A stretch of 64,000 bases of DNA. Origin: Alteromonas_E sp965248545 (lineage in GTDB: Bacteria; Pseudomonadota; Gammaproteobacteria; Enterobacterales; Alteromonadaceae). The notes under the pieces are model-generated. The model saw only the letters and a list, made by a program, of their open reading frames with translations, was not told where the DNA came from and did not search any database. The translations under genes were made by a program, and so were the position numbers. The first letter of the stretch is position 1, and every line of letters begins with the position of its first letter. The stretch lies in contig OZ252110.1 in NCBI GenBank assembly GCA_965248545.1, forward strand, positions 2,294,001 to 2,358,000. Reading direction: 5' to 3'. Shown piece after piece: positions 33,950-43,957 of this stretch.

Positions 33950-36823
33950 GTGACAACAGCCCGCCTTTTCTTAACATGTGCAATGCTTACAATATTAGCG
34001 ATTTCAGGCTGTTCAAGCCCTCAGCCCAGCCAACAACGTTCCCCTGTCAGCGCAGCTGAGAGCGCTGGCGTCGCATTACAAAGTGACTTTTCCATCAATT
34101 ATGAAAAGTTTGTGTTGGACAATGGGTTGCAAGTCATCTTGCACAAAGACACATCAGATCCCGTGGTTGCAGTTGCATTAACTGTTCACGTTGGCAGTGC
34201 GCGAGAGAATCCTGAACGGACCGGTTTTGCCCATTTATTTGAGCATCTCTTGTTTCTGGAGTCTGAAAACCTCGGGAAAGGTGGGTTAGACCAGATGAGT
34301 GCAAGGATCGGCGGCTCCGGCGCGAATGGCTCGACGAGTCGGGATTGGACAAATTACTTTCAAACGGTGCCAAAAGACGCGCTAGAAAAAATGATTTGGG
34401 CTGAAGCCGATAAACTCGGCTGGTTCATAAACACGGTAACTGAGCCAGTATTGGCCAAAGAGAAACAAGTCGTTAAAAATGAGAAGCGATTGCGAGTCGA
34501 TAACCAGCCCTATGGGCACAATTCATATGTCATCGATAAGCACCTGTTTCCAGAGGACCATCCTTATCACTGGCAAGTCATTGGGTCATTGGAGCACTTG
34601 CAAGCTGCAACCTTGGATGACGTTAAAGCTTTTTTCGCACAATGGTATGTGCCTAATAATGCGACCTTATCGATTGCCGGAGATTTTGATTTTGCTCAAG
34701 CCAAACAGTGGGTCGAAAAGTACTTTGCTGAAATTCCCCGCGGTCGAGATATCCAGCGTTTACCGAAACGACCCGGCAAGCTGCAGCAAAATATTAACCT
34801 CTTCCATGAAGACAATTTCGCTAGCCTGCCACAATTGACTTTAGTTTGGCCAACAGTTGAAGCTTATCATCCGGATGAATATGCACTGGCGGTGCTCGTC
34901 GAGTATCTCTCTCAAGGCAAACAAGCCCCCTTGCACAAAGAATTAATTGAAGAGCAGGAGGTGACATCCGATATTGCGATGATCAGTCGTCATTCCGAAA
35001 TCGCCGGCCAATTATACCTTTCTATACGTGCGTTTGATGGGACTGCGCTGGACGATGTCGCGGATGGCGTTGACGAAGCATTGAAACAGTTTGAGAAAGA
35101 CGGTATTTCCCAAGCTGATCTCGATCGGATTAAAGCGGGTCAGGAGACACAGTTTTATCAGTCGCTTAGCAGTGTACTTGGCAAGAGTATCAGTCTTGCG
35201 CGCTATAACGTGCTAGCTGGTGAACCCGGCTATGCTGAGCAGGCTATCAACAATATTTTGAACGTGTCCGTCGCAGATGTGATGCGCGTCTATGAGACCT
35301 ATATCAAAGGAAAGTATCGCATTGCGACTAGCTTTGTACCCAAAGGTCAGTTGTCCCTGGCATTACGCGGTTCGCTCCAAGCCTCAATCGCAGAGGAAAA
35401 TATTGCGTCTGAAGCGCAAGATAACTTCGACCTATCAGAGCAGGTGTTTTACCAGCCGACTCCCTCGTCTTTTGACCGCAGTGAGGAGCCACCCTATGGC
35501 GAATCATATGAGGTCAGCACTCCTCCAGTATGGCAGTATTCTGGCAACAATGGTCTGACGTATCTAGGTATCAAAAATGAGGAAGTACCGCTCGTTGAGG
35601 CCAATCTAGTGATTCAAGGAGGCGCACTACTAGACGGTGATAATAAACCGGGTTTAGCACACCTAACCGCGAACATGTTAAGCCTGGGAACGACAAATAG
35701 AACTGCCGCTGAATTTGAAGCAGAAGTCGAGCAATTGGGAGCGTCAATCGAGACCTTTGCTGGTAGTGATCGCACGCAAATTGAAGTGCGCTCCTTGGCC
35801 CGTAACTATGCCAAAACCATGGCGCTGGTGGAGGAAATGCTGCTGTATCCTCGGTGGGACAAAACAGAGTTCAAATTGCTTAAGCAGAGAACTATTAACC
35901 GGTTACAGCAAGACGCTTCTGATCCCGGCGAGATCGCGCGCCGTGAGTTTCGAAAGCTACTGTATCCTGACGATGTGAGAGGGAACAATCCTCGGGGCAC
36001 TGAAGCGTCCATAGCTGCGATAACGTTAGAAGATGTAAAGAATTTCTACGCCAAGCACTATGCGCCTTCGGTTACGACAATTTTGGTCGTCGGCGATATC
36101 GAGCAACGCGATGTGTTGGCGTCGCATCAAAACCTCGAGCAGCGCTGGGCTGACAAGCAGGTGGCGATACCCACGTTTACCTTACCTGATGCACCGGAGT
36201 CATCGCAGGTTTATTTTTATAATGTGCCTGGAGCAAAGCAGTCTGTGCTGCACATTGGCTATCCTGCGCTGACGATTGATAATGCCGACTTTTATCCTGC
36301 AACGGTAATGAATTATAAATTAGGCGGTGGTGGTTTTGCCTCTAGGCTCACGCAAGAGTTGAGAGAGAACAAAGGCTATACCTATAATATTTACTCGTTT
36401 TTTACTGGTTCAAAGCATTACGGTGATTTTAGAGTGGTCAGTAGTGTGCGAACCAATGCAACACTCGAGTCACTTCGGCTTATCCAACAGATTCTTGGCG
36501 ACTATCATTCGACCTTGACGAAAACAGACCTCGAGACGACTCAAAGTTATCTGATTCGCAGCAATGCAAGAGCATTTGAAACGGCGACATCAAAACTCTC
36601 GATGTTGACGAACATCAGTCGTTTCGCGTTCCCGATTGATTACGCTAAACAGCGCCAACAGCTGGTTAGAGAAATGAGTTTGACTGAGCTGTCTCGCCTG
36701 GCTAAGTCTTATGCTAACCCTGATCAGATGTTTTGGTTGGTGGTTGGCGATGCTCAGACACAATTGCCACGCTTAGCGGCATTTTCTGAAGTGGTACCAA
36801 CACTGTTGAATCCGGACGAATAG
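33950..36823 (+). CDS. M16 family zinc peptidase (insulinase-like) lipoprotein
   Basis: 957-aa predicted lipoprotein: hydrophobic N-terminus, then lipobox ISGC (Cys21). The N-terminal M16 domain has the inverted zinc motif HLFEH (His95, Glu98, His99), with the distal Glu in VVKNEKRLRVDNQPY. The C-terminal M16 half lacks the motif but has the ENKGYTYNIYSFF segment (equivalent of R/Y motif). Degrades peptides in the periplasm. The start is GTG at 33950, six bases after an AGGAG site; an ATG two bases earlier is out of frame. Confidence 0.92.
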   Translation: MTTARLFLTCAMLTILAISGCSSPQPSQQRSPVSAAESAGVALQSDFSINYEKFVLDNGLQVILHKDTSDPVVAVALTVHVGSARENPERTGFAHLFEHLLFLESENLGKGGLDQMSARIGGSGANGSTSRDWTNYFQTVPKDALEKMIWAEADKLGWFINTVTEPVLAKEKQVVKNEKRLRVDNQPYGHNSYVIDKHLFPEDHPYHWQVIGSLEHLQAATLDDVKAFFAQWYVPNNATLSIAGDFDFAQAKQWVEKYFAEIPRGRDIQRLPKRPGKLQQNINLFHEDNFASLPQLTLVWPTVEAYHPDEYALAVLVEYLSQGKQAPLHKELIEEQEVTSDIAMISRHSEIAGQLYLSIRAFDGTALDDVADGVDEALKQFEKDGISQADLDRIKAGQETQFYQSLSSVLGKSISLARYNVLAGEPGYAEQAINNILNVSVADVMRVYETYIKGKYRIATSFVPKGQLSLALRGSLQASIAEENIASEAQDNFDLSEQVFYQPTPSSFDRSEEPPYGESYEVSTPPVWQYSGNNGLTYLGIKNEEVPLVEANLVIQGGALLDGDNKPGLAHLTANMLSLGTTNRTAAEFEAEVEQLGASIETFAGSDRTQIEVRSLARNYAKTMALVEEMLLYPRWDKTEFKLLKQRTINRLQQDASDPGEIARREFRKLLYPDDVRGNNPRGTEASIAAITLEDVKNFYAKHYAPSVTTILVVGDIEQRDVLASHQNLEQRWADKQVAIPTFTLPDAPESSQVYFYNVPGAKQSVLHIGYPALTIDNADFYPATVMNYKLGGGGFASRLTQELRENKGYTYNIYSFFTGSKHYGDFRVVSSVRTNATLESLRLIQQILGDYHSTLTKTDLETTQSYLIRSNARAFETATSKLSMLTNISRFAFPIDYAKQRQQLVREMSLTELSRLAKSYANPDQMFWLVVGDAQTQLPRLAAFSEVVPTLLNPDE

Positions 36824-36834
36824 CCGTCTGGTTA

Positions 36835-37863
36835 ATGGGAATGCGTAGCGAAAAGTTAAGCTATTTGAATGTACCGACCATTCCGAGTGAGTTTCTTGCT
36901 CAGATGGTTGGTCACTTGGTCTTTAGCCATCGTCTCAGTGCTGAGGCTACTACCATGTGGCATGCCTTGCAACAGAAGCGCAAGATTTCTATTGCGGAGT
37001 ATCAACAGCTGTTCAAACTCCTCAGCAATGAGATGCAAGACGAGATGATTGGCTTCATGCCGCGCTCGGTCCCAAATGGCAGCTTTGAGGCATTGTGCCA
37101 AATGTTGAGCCATTGCCCGGATGTCGCATCGGCAATAACGCACTATAACCAGTTTTACAGTTTGTTTTTGCCAGGTCGTCAATCGCTACTCGATTTGACC
37201 AAATTGGAAGCCTCGGGAGACCTCGCATTATACCCTGTAAATGTGTCGGGTGATCCCCCCATGTTTCAGCACACGGTAGTTTTGGGATTGCTGAAAATCT
37301 GTACTTGGCTGACGGGTAAACGCGTCATCCCGGCGCGTTTAGATTTCAATTTCGACGCGATGCCTTTCAATCATGAGTTCAATTACATCTTTGGGACAGT
37401 TCCACGCTACAGTGCACCCGCAACCCGTTTATCACTATCTACCGAAGTCGTGCACTGCCGAATTGCGCCAAGCAGCAAAAAGCTGCCGCGAATGGATAGC
37501 TATGTTGAGTATCTACTATATTGGTCAGACAGCGACGACGTCGCGCGCAATGTCTATGCAGAAATTGCCAACCGACTCGCATTCGGTGATTTCGACGTGA
37601 TTAGTATTGCTGCATCTATGCATATGTCAAAACATACATTGGCGCGCAGGCTCGCTGAAAAAAAGACTTCCTACACCCAAATTCTTGAACGCGTTAGACG
37701 TGATATCGCGTTGTATTCGTTGCTCGATACCCCCGATTCTGTAGAACACATCGCCGAACGCCTTGGCTTCAAAGAAGTCGGCTCCTTTAGTCGAGCATTT
37801 AAACTGTGGATGGGGGTGACGCCGTCTGAGTATCGTCAACTGGACAAAAAAACAAAGAACTGA
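36835..37863 (+). CDS. AraC family transcriptional regulator
   Basis: 342 aa. The N-terminal half resembles the arabinose-binding-type regulator domain (PF12625 kind, about residues 20-210). The C-terminal AraC domain (about 240-340) has two helix-turn-helix units, VISIAASMHMSKHTLARRLA and VEHIAERLGFKEVGSFSRAF, ending in the family finish FKLWMGVTPSEYRQL. It precedes the PhyH dioxygenase gene in the same orientation (129-bp gap), so it may regulate it. Starts 11 bases after the M16 stop. Confidence 0.9.
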   Translation: MGMRSEKLSYLNVPTIPSEFLAQMVGHLVFSHRLSAEATTMWHALQQKRKISIAEYQQLFKLLSNEMQDEMIGFMPRSVPNGSFEALCQMLSHCPDVASAITHYNQFYSLFLPGRQSLLDLTKLEASGDLALYPVNVSGDPPMFQHTVVLGLLKICTWLTGKRVIPARLDFNFDAMPFNHEFNYIFGTVPRYSAPATRLSLSTEVVHCRIAPSSKKLPRMDSYVEYLLYWSDSDDVARNVYAEIANRLAFGDFDVISIAASMHMSKHTLARRLAEKKTSYTQILERVRRDIALYSLLDTPDSVEHIAERLGFKEVGSFSRAFKLWMGVTPSEYRQLDKKTKN

Positions 37864-37992
37864 GCCAGTTTGTTGGTCGGGTTTGCGACGAAATGCTAAA
37901 AAACTGCTGAAATCGGCTATTCAAATATTTCGGACAACTCCTAAAGTATACCTAGGGTGCTTATACCGAATGGCTAACTTTGAGGGCAACGT

Positions 37993-38883
37993 ATGCAGAA
38001 ATCATCACTTTCTAGTACAGAGTACTATCAATCTGAAACCGCTAGTAAATACAAGAAAACACAGTCAGGCGCTGTCGACCAAGTCGATCCTGTATTGCTC
38101 AAAGATTGTCTTGAGGCTGTTTGGCGAGACGGCTATGTGATCATTCCTGAGGTACTCAACGATGCACAATTGCGAGAGATAAAACGCGGAGTCGAACCAA
38201 TACTGAAGCAGACCGGTCGCAATCCGTTTGAAGGGCATTTAACCCAACGCATCTATTCGGTCATTGCTAAAACCTTTGCTTGTAATGGTATGGTAGAACA
38301 CCCGCTAATTTTGGCGCTCCTGGATAGCATATTCAACCCAGGTTATTTATTATCCCAACTGCAGGTGATTAACATCTTACCGGGGGAAGCACAGCAACCC
38401 ATTCACACTGATGATGCTTTTTATCAAATTCCGCGACCGCGACAACCTCTCGGTGCAGCGACCATTTGGGCGATTGATGACTTTACGCAAGAAAACGGTG
38501 GCACAGTGATCATTCCGGGTTCGCATACATGGGGAGAAGGGCATCCGGATGAAACTCAGTTAGCCCATCAAATTAATTGTGAGATGAAAGCGGGATCGGT
38601 GGTCTTTTTTCTCGGTACCTTGTGGCATGGCGGTGGTGCAAACCACAGCCAAAGTCCGCGGCTGGCGGCAACAGCACAATACTGTGAAGGATTTTGTCGA
38701 ACTCAAGAAAACTACAGTTTATCCATTCCGTTTGAGCGCGTGGCGCAGTGTTCTGAAAATATAAAGCGCTTATTGGGCTATTCTATTTTTGGTCCATTTA
38801 TGGGCATGGTTGATGGTAAACACCCCAAACGCTTACTCGAGCGTTACGAGCAGCAAGTCGCTAAGCATTTTGATGAGAAATGA
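37993..38883 (+). CDS. Phytanoyl-CoA dioxygenase (PhyH) family protein
   Basis: 296-aa Fe(II)/2-oxoglutarate oxygenase. The iron ligands fit His138-x-Asp140 (IHTDD) and His212 (TLWHGGGANHSQSPR), the latter followed by the Arg that binds 2-oxoglutarate. Such enzymes hydroxylate alkyl or small-molecule substrates; ectoine-type, phosphonate and acyl substrates are all known, and none can be picked here. The adjacent AraC gene is the likely controller. Convergent with the SpoIIAA-like gene. Confidence 0.88.
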   Translation: MQKSSLSSTEYYQSETASKYKKTQSGAVDQVDPVLLKDCLEAVWRDGYVIIPEVLNDAQLREIKRGVEPILKQTGRNPFEGHLTQRIYSVIAKTFACNGMVEHPLILALLDSIFNPGYLLSQLQVINILPGEAQQPIHTDDAFYQIPRPRQPLGAATIWAIDDFTQENGGTVIIPGSHTWGEGHPDETQLAHQINCEMKAGSVVFFLGTLWHGGGANHSQSPRLAATAQYCEGFCRTQENYSLSIPFERVAQCSENIKRLLGYSIFGPFMGMVDGKHPKRLLERYEQQVAKHFDEK

Positions 38884-38892
38884 AGATTGACG

Positions 38893-39285
38893 CTAGTTTA
38901 CTTCTGTTTTCAACCAGCGCCGCGCTTCATCAATGTCTTCGAAGAATGCGTACTCGAGTGCCACGTGTTGGTATATTTCAGCCATTTGCTTCTTGACCAT
39001 CTTGTAGGGAGAGTCGCTAACCACTGCACTGGCAACTAAACCATTTTGCTTACGAAATTCGAGCGACTGCTCGAGAGCCTGTTCCGCTTCAGGGGTGAAT
39101 AAGCTTAGGTCGTGAAGTACGATTATTTGTCCCCATGCAGCATGGGACAGGGCTTGGATGCAAGCGTCGACATCACGGCGATAAGCCGCAATCAGCTCAG
39201 CATTAAACGGGCCCGTCGCATCAACGATGAGAATATTGTTTTCCACTTTTACCGAATAGACACCGTGTTGCTCAAATTGCATCAA
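38893..39285 (-). CDS. SpoIIAA/STAS-like protein, unknown function
   Basis: 130 aa, single small alpha/beta domain. NNILIVDATGPFNAELIAAY and IIVLHDLSLFTPEAEQALEQ, followed by MAEIYQHVALEYAFFEDIDE, fit the SpoIIAA-like (PF11964) type, which resembles STAS domains. No phosphorylated Ser can be proposed with confidence. Divergent from the SulP gene (268-bp gap), whose own STAS domain is a possible thematic link only. Confidence 0.6.
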   Translation of the reverse strand: MMQFEQHGVYSVKVENNILIVDATGPFNAELIAAYRRDVDACIQALSHAAWGQIIVLHDLSLFTPEAEQALEQSLEFRKQNGLVASAVVSDSPYKMVKKQMAEIYQHVALEYAFFEDIDEARRWLKTEVN

Positions 39286-39553
39286 ACATTATCCCTTGGA
39301 ACACGGTCGGTTGGAGAGTAATGACCGCGCACTCTAAAAAGTGTAGAACAGCCGCTGAAAAAATCGAGTTGATTGAACACTCCCAAGGTTTTGAGTATTA
39401 ACACGCCAGACCCCGCACCGGGGCGGTTTGGGGCTATACTATGAAAACTTCGAGTTTTTAGTTCGAAATTAACAATCTGTTAAAAGATCTTTGCCCGTAA
39501 TCCTGATAGGATCGCCGGCTATTTTTTCAGCAATATCTCAACAGGTAGTGACT

Positions 39554-41119
39554 ATGTTCGATATTATTACCAAGCAACAAGGAAACGTGAAAAACGACGT
39601 TTTGTCGGGGATCACGGTTGCACTTGCTTTGGTACCGGAAGCGGTAGCGTTTGCTTTCGTAGCTGGCGTTGAGCCCATGGTAGGCTTATATGCAGCATTT
39701 ATGATGGGGTTGATCACATCAGCGATTGGCGGGAGGCCCGGTATGATTTCTGGTGCTACCGGGGCAATGGCCGTTGTGATGGTCGCCTTGGTGGCGCAGC
39801 ACGGTATTCAATACCTATTTGCAGCAGTAATATTGGCCGGTGTTCTACAGGTTTTGGCGGGAGTATTCAAGCTCGGTAAGTTTATTCGGCTTGTTCCTTA
39901 TCCGGTAATGTTGGGATTTGTAAATGGCTTGGCGATAGTCATCTTTTTGGCGCAGATGGGACAGTTCAAGGTACTTGGTAGCGATGGCGTGATGCAGTGG
40001 ATGCAAGGTGAAATGCTGTACATCATGCTAGGGCTCGTGGCGCTCACTATGGCAATTATTTATATATTGCCGAAGTTAACCACAGCAGTTCCAGCCTCGT
40101 TGGCGGCAATTATTACGGTCACACTACTGGTTCATGGGTTGGATTTGGAAGCTCGCACCGTGATTGATTTTGTTCGCGATATGCTACCTGCTGACCAGCA
40201 ACAAGAGGCGACTTTGGCTGGTGAGTTACCCAGCTTTGCCATTCCAATGGTACCGCTGAACGTAGAAACCTTTATGATCATACTACCAACGGCGGTTATT
40301 TTGGCGTTAGTCGGTTTGATTGAGTCATTGTTGACCTTGACTCTTATTGACGAAATGACCGACACACGTGGCCGCGGCAATAAGGAGTGCGTGGGTCAAG
40401 GTGTCGCCAATACTGTGAATGGTTTTTTTGGTGGCATGGGCGGTTGTGCCATGATTGGTCAAAGTATGATTAACATCAACTCAGGTGGTCGCGGTCGATT
40501 ATCAGGGATAACAGCAGCAACTGTGTTACTGGCTTTCATTCTATTTGCTGCACCACTAATTGAAATGATCCCACTTGCTGCGCTGGTTGGCGTTATGTTT
40601 GTCGTTGTTATTGGCACGTTTGAGTGGGCTTCTTTCCGTATTATTCGTGGCGTAAACAAAGAAGACGCATTTGTATTATTCCTTGTTACAGCCGTTACGG
40701 TTATTGCTGATTTAGCTATCGCCGTAGTTGTTGGCGTTATTGTGTCGGCCCTGGTATTTGCGTGGAAACACGCCACCCATATTATTGCGCGCACCCATAC
40801 TGATAAAGACGGCTGGAAGGTTTACGATTTGGAAGGCCCGCTATTCTTCGGTTCGGTTACACACTTCAAAGATTTATTTGACCCTAAGAATGATCCTCAA
40901 GATGTCGTGATCGACTTCAATGAATCACGTATATGGGATTCTTCTGGCATCGACGCGCTCGATGGACTTGCAGCAAAATACGAGCAATATGGCAAGAAAC
41001 TGCATATCCGACATATCAGTGCTGAGTGTCGCTCACTATTAGTCAAAGCGAATAAATACGTTGAAATGAACGTTAATGAAGACCCGCGCTACAAAGTAGC
41101 AAGTGATAAGCTAGGGTAA
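39554..41119 (+). CDS. SulP family anion transporter with STAS domain
   Basis: 521-aa inner-membrane transporter of the SLC26/SulP family. The beginning NDVLSGITVALALVPEAVAF and GLYAAFMMGLITSAIGGRPG are signature segments; FFGGMGGCAMIGQSMININS follows in the core. The C-terminal cytosolic STAS domain contains VIDFNESRIWDSSGIDALDG. Carries sulfate, bicarbonate or another anion. The frame opens at TTG 39491, but ATG 39554 (MFDIITKQQGN) has an AGG ribosome site and starts the family N-terminus. Confidence 0.92.
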   Translation: MFDIITKQQGNVKNDVLSGITVALALVPEAVAFAFVAGVEPMVGLYAAFMMGLITSAIGGRPGMISGATGAMAVVMVALVAQHGIQYLFAAVILAGVLQVLAGVFKLGKFIRLVPYPVMLGFVNGLAIVIFLAQMGQFKVLGSDGVMQWMQGEMLYIMLGLVALTMAIIYILPKLTTAVPASLAAIITVTLLVHGLDLEARTVIDFVRDMLPADQQQEATLAGELPSFAIPMVPLNVETFMIILPTAVILALVGLIESLLTLTLIDEMTDTRGRGNKECVGQGVANTVNGFFGGMGGCAMIGQSMININSGGRGRLSGITAATVLLAFILFAAPLIEMIPLAALVGVMFVVVIGTFEWASFRIIRGVNKEDAFVLFLVTAVTVIADLAIAVVVGVIVSALVFAWKHATHIIARTHTDKDGWKVYDLEGPLFFGSVTHFKDLFDPKNDPQDVVIDFNESRIWDSSGIDALDGLAAKYEQYGKKLHIRHISAECRSLLVKANKYVEMNVNEDPRYKVASDKLG

Positions 41120-41141
41120 TTGACTATCTCGCTAGTGTATT

Positions 41142-41174
41142 AAAAAAGGCCTGATACTGCATCAGGCCTTTTTT
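41142..41174. terminator. Strong bidirectional terminator after SulP gene
   Basis: Perfect 14-bp arms AAAAAAGGCCTGAT/ATCAGGCCTTTTTT around a 5-nt loop. It also lies downstream of the − strand DsbA-like gene (stop at 41224) and serves both. Confidence 0.93.
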
Positions 41175-41223
41175 GTAGTCTCAGGAACGAGTCGCCTAGA
41201 CGGCTTTCTCGTTCAATAAAAGA

Positions 41224-41847
41224 CTACTTCTGTTCGCTCAACCAAACGATTAAGTTAATAATATCGTCAGTTGTCATGTTGCGGGTAAAGGTAGCTTGGT
41301 ACTTACCGTTGACGATGAAATTCGGCACACCGGTCAAGTAATTGCGATGCTTAGCGATTTCTTTGTTATTTTTTTGAAACAGGCTGTTGACGCCAAAGCT
41401 AGACGCCAGCTTGTCAAATTCTTCACCATCAACACCGTTTGCAATAAAGATACTGCGAACATCAGATAAACCTGTGATTGGTGTGCGTTGGCGATGAATT
41501 GCATTGAAAATTGCGCCATTGAGCTCATCTTCGCGCTTTAACGCGCGCGCGATCATCATCCCACGGGTCACATCGTCTTGAACATCAGGGCCAGTGAAAC
41601 CCATGAAATTAACATGTACTTTGCTGAACTTGGTGTCTTTATCGAGCTTTTCTTTAATCATTTGTACCAGTGGTTCAGCTTGATAACAGGCTGGGCACCA
41701 AAATGAAAAATACTCGGTTACGACAGGCTGGCTTGTCGCTGTGTCATTAATAACGCGGTAATGTGTACCTTCTTTCCACATTTCCTGAGCACAGGCTTGG
41801 AGAGGAACGAGAGCGGCTAAAACAAGCCCCAAAAACAACTTTTTCAT
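41224..41847 (-). CDS. DsbA-like periplasmic thiol:disulfide oxidoreductase
   Basis: 207 aa with signal peptide MKKLFLGLVLAALVPLQACA. The thioredoxin-fold active site is FWCPACYQAEP (Cys51, Cys54), and the cis-Pro loop is GVPNFIVNGKY. The CPAC dipeptide differs from the CPHC of E. coli DsbA, which should change its redox potential. Introduces or reshuffles disulfides in exported proteins. DsbA versus another DsbA-fold isomerase cannot be fixed from sequence. An 'A-C-A' at the signal end could be read as a lipobox, but it lacks the usual Leu. Confidence 0.88.
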   Translation of the reverse strand: MKKLFLGLVLAALVPLQACAQEMWKEGTHYRVINDTATSQPVVTEYFSFWCPACYQAEPLVQMIKEKLDKDTKFSKVHVNFMGFTGPDVQDDVTRGMMIARALKREDELNGAIFNAIHRQRTPITGLSDVRSIFIANGVDGEEFDKLASSFGVNSLFQKNNKEIAKHRNYLTGVPNFIVNGKYQATFTRNMTTDDIINLIVWLSEQK

Positions 41848-41969
41848 GATACTTTAGTTTCCTTATACAAAAACGCTCATAGCCTAGCATAGCCAGACTA
41901 CGAGCGACTAGTCAGTAGCGCCCCAATTCGCGATAGAATTGTTATATCGCGCGATTTAAGGGTATGGGA

Positions 41970-43886
41970 TCAGAATTGATAGGTACCCTTAAGCCGAATC
42001 TGACGACCTTCGCCAACGAACCCTACGACATCTTCGTAATCTTCATCGAGTAGATTATGCGCACTAAGCTGAATTGAGACTGAATTGCTGTGCTGGTAAC
42101 GCCAGGCAGCGCTCATCAACCAATATGCATCGAGTTTCACCCGTTGAGCGGGGTTGGGAAAAGGCGGAAAGAACTGATCAAATCGACTGCCGGTGTAGTC
42201 AAACGAAACATTCGCCGTATGCTGGCTATTCATGGGTGTGTAAGTAACCACCAACGCGCCATTGTGGCTTGGTCTGCGCAATTCAGTGACCGGGTTGTTG
42301 GTATCACTAAGCTCTTCAGCATCAAGGTAGCTGTATTGAGCTGAGATGGCCCAATCATTTATGCGCTGATTAAGCGACAGTTCGAGGCCCTCTCGGCGAC
42401 TCTCACTTTGACTATTGGCTGCTGTGAACATGCCCTGGTCGGTGTCAAACACAAAGCCATTGATTTCATTTTCCAGCTCCGTTTCGAACCAAGTGAGCTG
42501 TATTGAACCCTGTTTATTCAGGTGCGCAACAACACCTGCTTCGAGGGTTTTCGCTGTTTCTGGCTTAAGGTTGGGATTACCTAAAAACGTTTGCGGGAAA
42601 AAACCGAACCGTTCGGTAAAAGTTGGGTTACGCACGGCCTTGCCAAAACTAGCAAAGGCACTAAAAGTAGCATTGAAATTAACACGAGGACCGATGCGAT
42701 AGCTTGTTTGGTCATCAAAATCCGTATTGTCATCCCACCTAACGCTCGCATTCAATACCGCGATTTCAGACAAAGGGTGCGACGCATCGGCAAACACCGC
42801 TCGAGTTTGCATTGTTTGGTTTTGATTAGGGTCTCCGAATCCAATAGGACCTTTTTGTTCAAAATCGTCATCGACCCATTCAACGCCGAGGTTCAATTGT
42901 GACGCTGAGCGGGCTGAATAATTTGCCCACGCGACGGCGCGAGTTTTAGTACCGATGGTTTCAGATGCACTGAAGCCGGAATTAAAATTTTCACTTTGAT
43001 TCTGACTGTAGTGAAGTTGCGCATTATACGACCACTGGCTGTTGTCTGTGCTGTGAAGCCAATCGAGTTTGGTATGAATTTGTTGCCCTTGAGTGACATT
43101 GTCCGCATCGACAGGAAGTCCAGTATTGACGAAGTCAGTTGCGTCAAAGTCGTTTTCAAAATCAACGGCACGAACGGATAAACCGATAGATTGCCACTTT
43201 AATTTAGCGGTAATGGTGGTGTTTTGGTAACCATCATCTTCATCGCCCTCACGCGCAATATTGTCCCCGTCAGTATCAATATGCTGAACACTAACGCGAT
43301 AGTCGAGTTCGTTCGCTTGGCCGCCAAGATCAGCTGATATTGCACGGTGAGACTGGTTACCCAGCTCAATACTCATTTGAGCGCCTGAGGCACCAGCTGC
43401 TCGCGTAGTAATACTGAGTACACCAGCAACCGCACCACTCCCCCACAAAGCACTTTGGGGACCCTGTAATAGCTCGACACGAATGATGGCGTCAGTGGTA
43501 AGGTGGGCGAAGTCTACCAAACCACCTTGTCCTTCGTCATTCACCACGATGCCGTCAATCATGACTAGAACATGGTTGGCTTCTGCACCCCGTAAGCGCA
43601 ACTCTGTCAGGCCGCCAGTGCTGCCTGATTGGGCCAGACTTACACTGGGTAAGCTGCGAATCAAATCGCTTAAATAAACATGACCCGAAGCACGGATGTG
43701 TGCTTCATCGAGTACGTAGCTTGCTGCCGCTAAGTTTGATTGGGCAACCTGTGAGCGAGAGCCCACAATGGATATGGTTTCAATTGAATCTAGATTGTTT
43801 GTTGTGGTTTGAGCTTGGCTAATCAACGGGATCAGAGAGATCCCAAGCGCTGAGCCAAAGACAGCGCGACTGCGTTTCTTATTCAC
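41970..43886 (-). CDS. btuB: TonB-dependent receptor, BtuB-like cobalamin importer
   Basis: 638-aa outer-membrane beta-barrel with signal peptide, TonB box region (SIETISIVGS), plug domain (LSDLIRSLPSVSLAQSGSTG, VMIDGIVVNDEG) and C-terminal strand ending in aromatic Phe (IRLKGTYQF). A cobalamin riboswitch directly upstream identifies the likely substrate as vitamin B12 or a related corrinoid. The frame opens at GTG 43910, but GTG 43886 is preceded by AGGGA and gives a normal basic signal N-terminus (NKKRSRAVFGS). No btuF/btuCD genes are adjacent. Confidence 0.92.
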   Translation of the reverse strand: MNKKRSRAVFGSALGISLIPLISQAQTTTNNLDSIETISIVGSRSQVAQSNLAAASYVLDEAHIRASGHVYLSDLIRSLPSVSLAQSGSTGGLTELRLRGAEANHVLVMIDGIVVNDEGQGGLVDFAHLTTDAIIRVELLQGPQSALWGSGAVAGVLSITTRAAGASGAQMSIELGNQSHRAISADLGGQANELDYRVSVQHIDTDGDNIAREGDEDDGYQNTTITAKLKWQSIGLSVRAVDFENDFDATDFVNTGLPVDADNVTQGQQIHTKLDWLHSTDNSQWSYNAQLHYSQNQSENFNSGFSASETIGTKTRAVAWANYSARSASQLNLGVEWVDDDFEQKGPIGFGDPNQNQTMQTRAVFADASHPLSEIAVLNASVRWDDNTDFDDQTSYRIGPRVNFNATFSAFASFGKAVRNPTFTERFGFFPQTFLGNPNLKPETAKTLEAGVVAHLNKQGSIQLTWFETELENEINGFVFDTDQGMFTAANSQSESRREGLELSLNQRINDWAISAQYSYLDAEELSDTNNPVTELRRPSHNGALVVTYTPMNSQHTANVSFDYTGSRFDQFFPPFPNPAQRVKLDAYWLMSAAWRYQHSNSVSIQLSAHNLLDEDYEDVVGFVGEGRQIRLKGTYQF

Positions 43887-43957
43887 TGTTGTTTCCCTGA
43901 TGCACTCCACCCGAGTGCTAACGGTTTAAGGCAATCTCGCTATTATGAGACTGTGCG

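Noticed and set aside
41929..41951. Hairpin CGCGATA/TATCGCG after btuB as a terminator
   Set aside because: No T-run follows on the − strand, so a rho-independent terminator is not supported.
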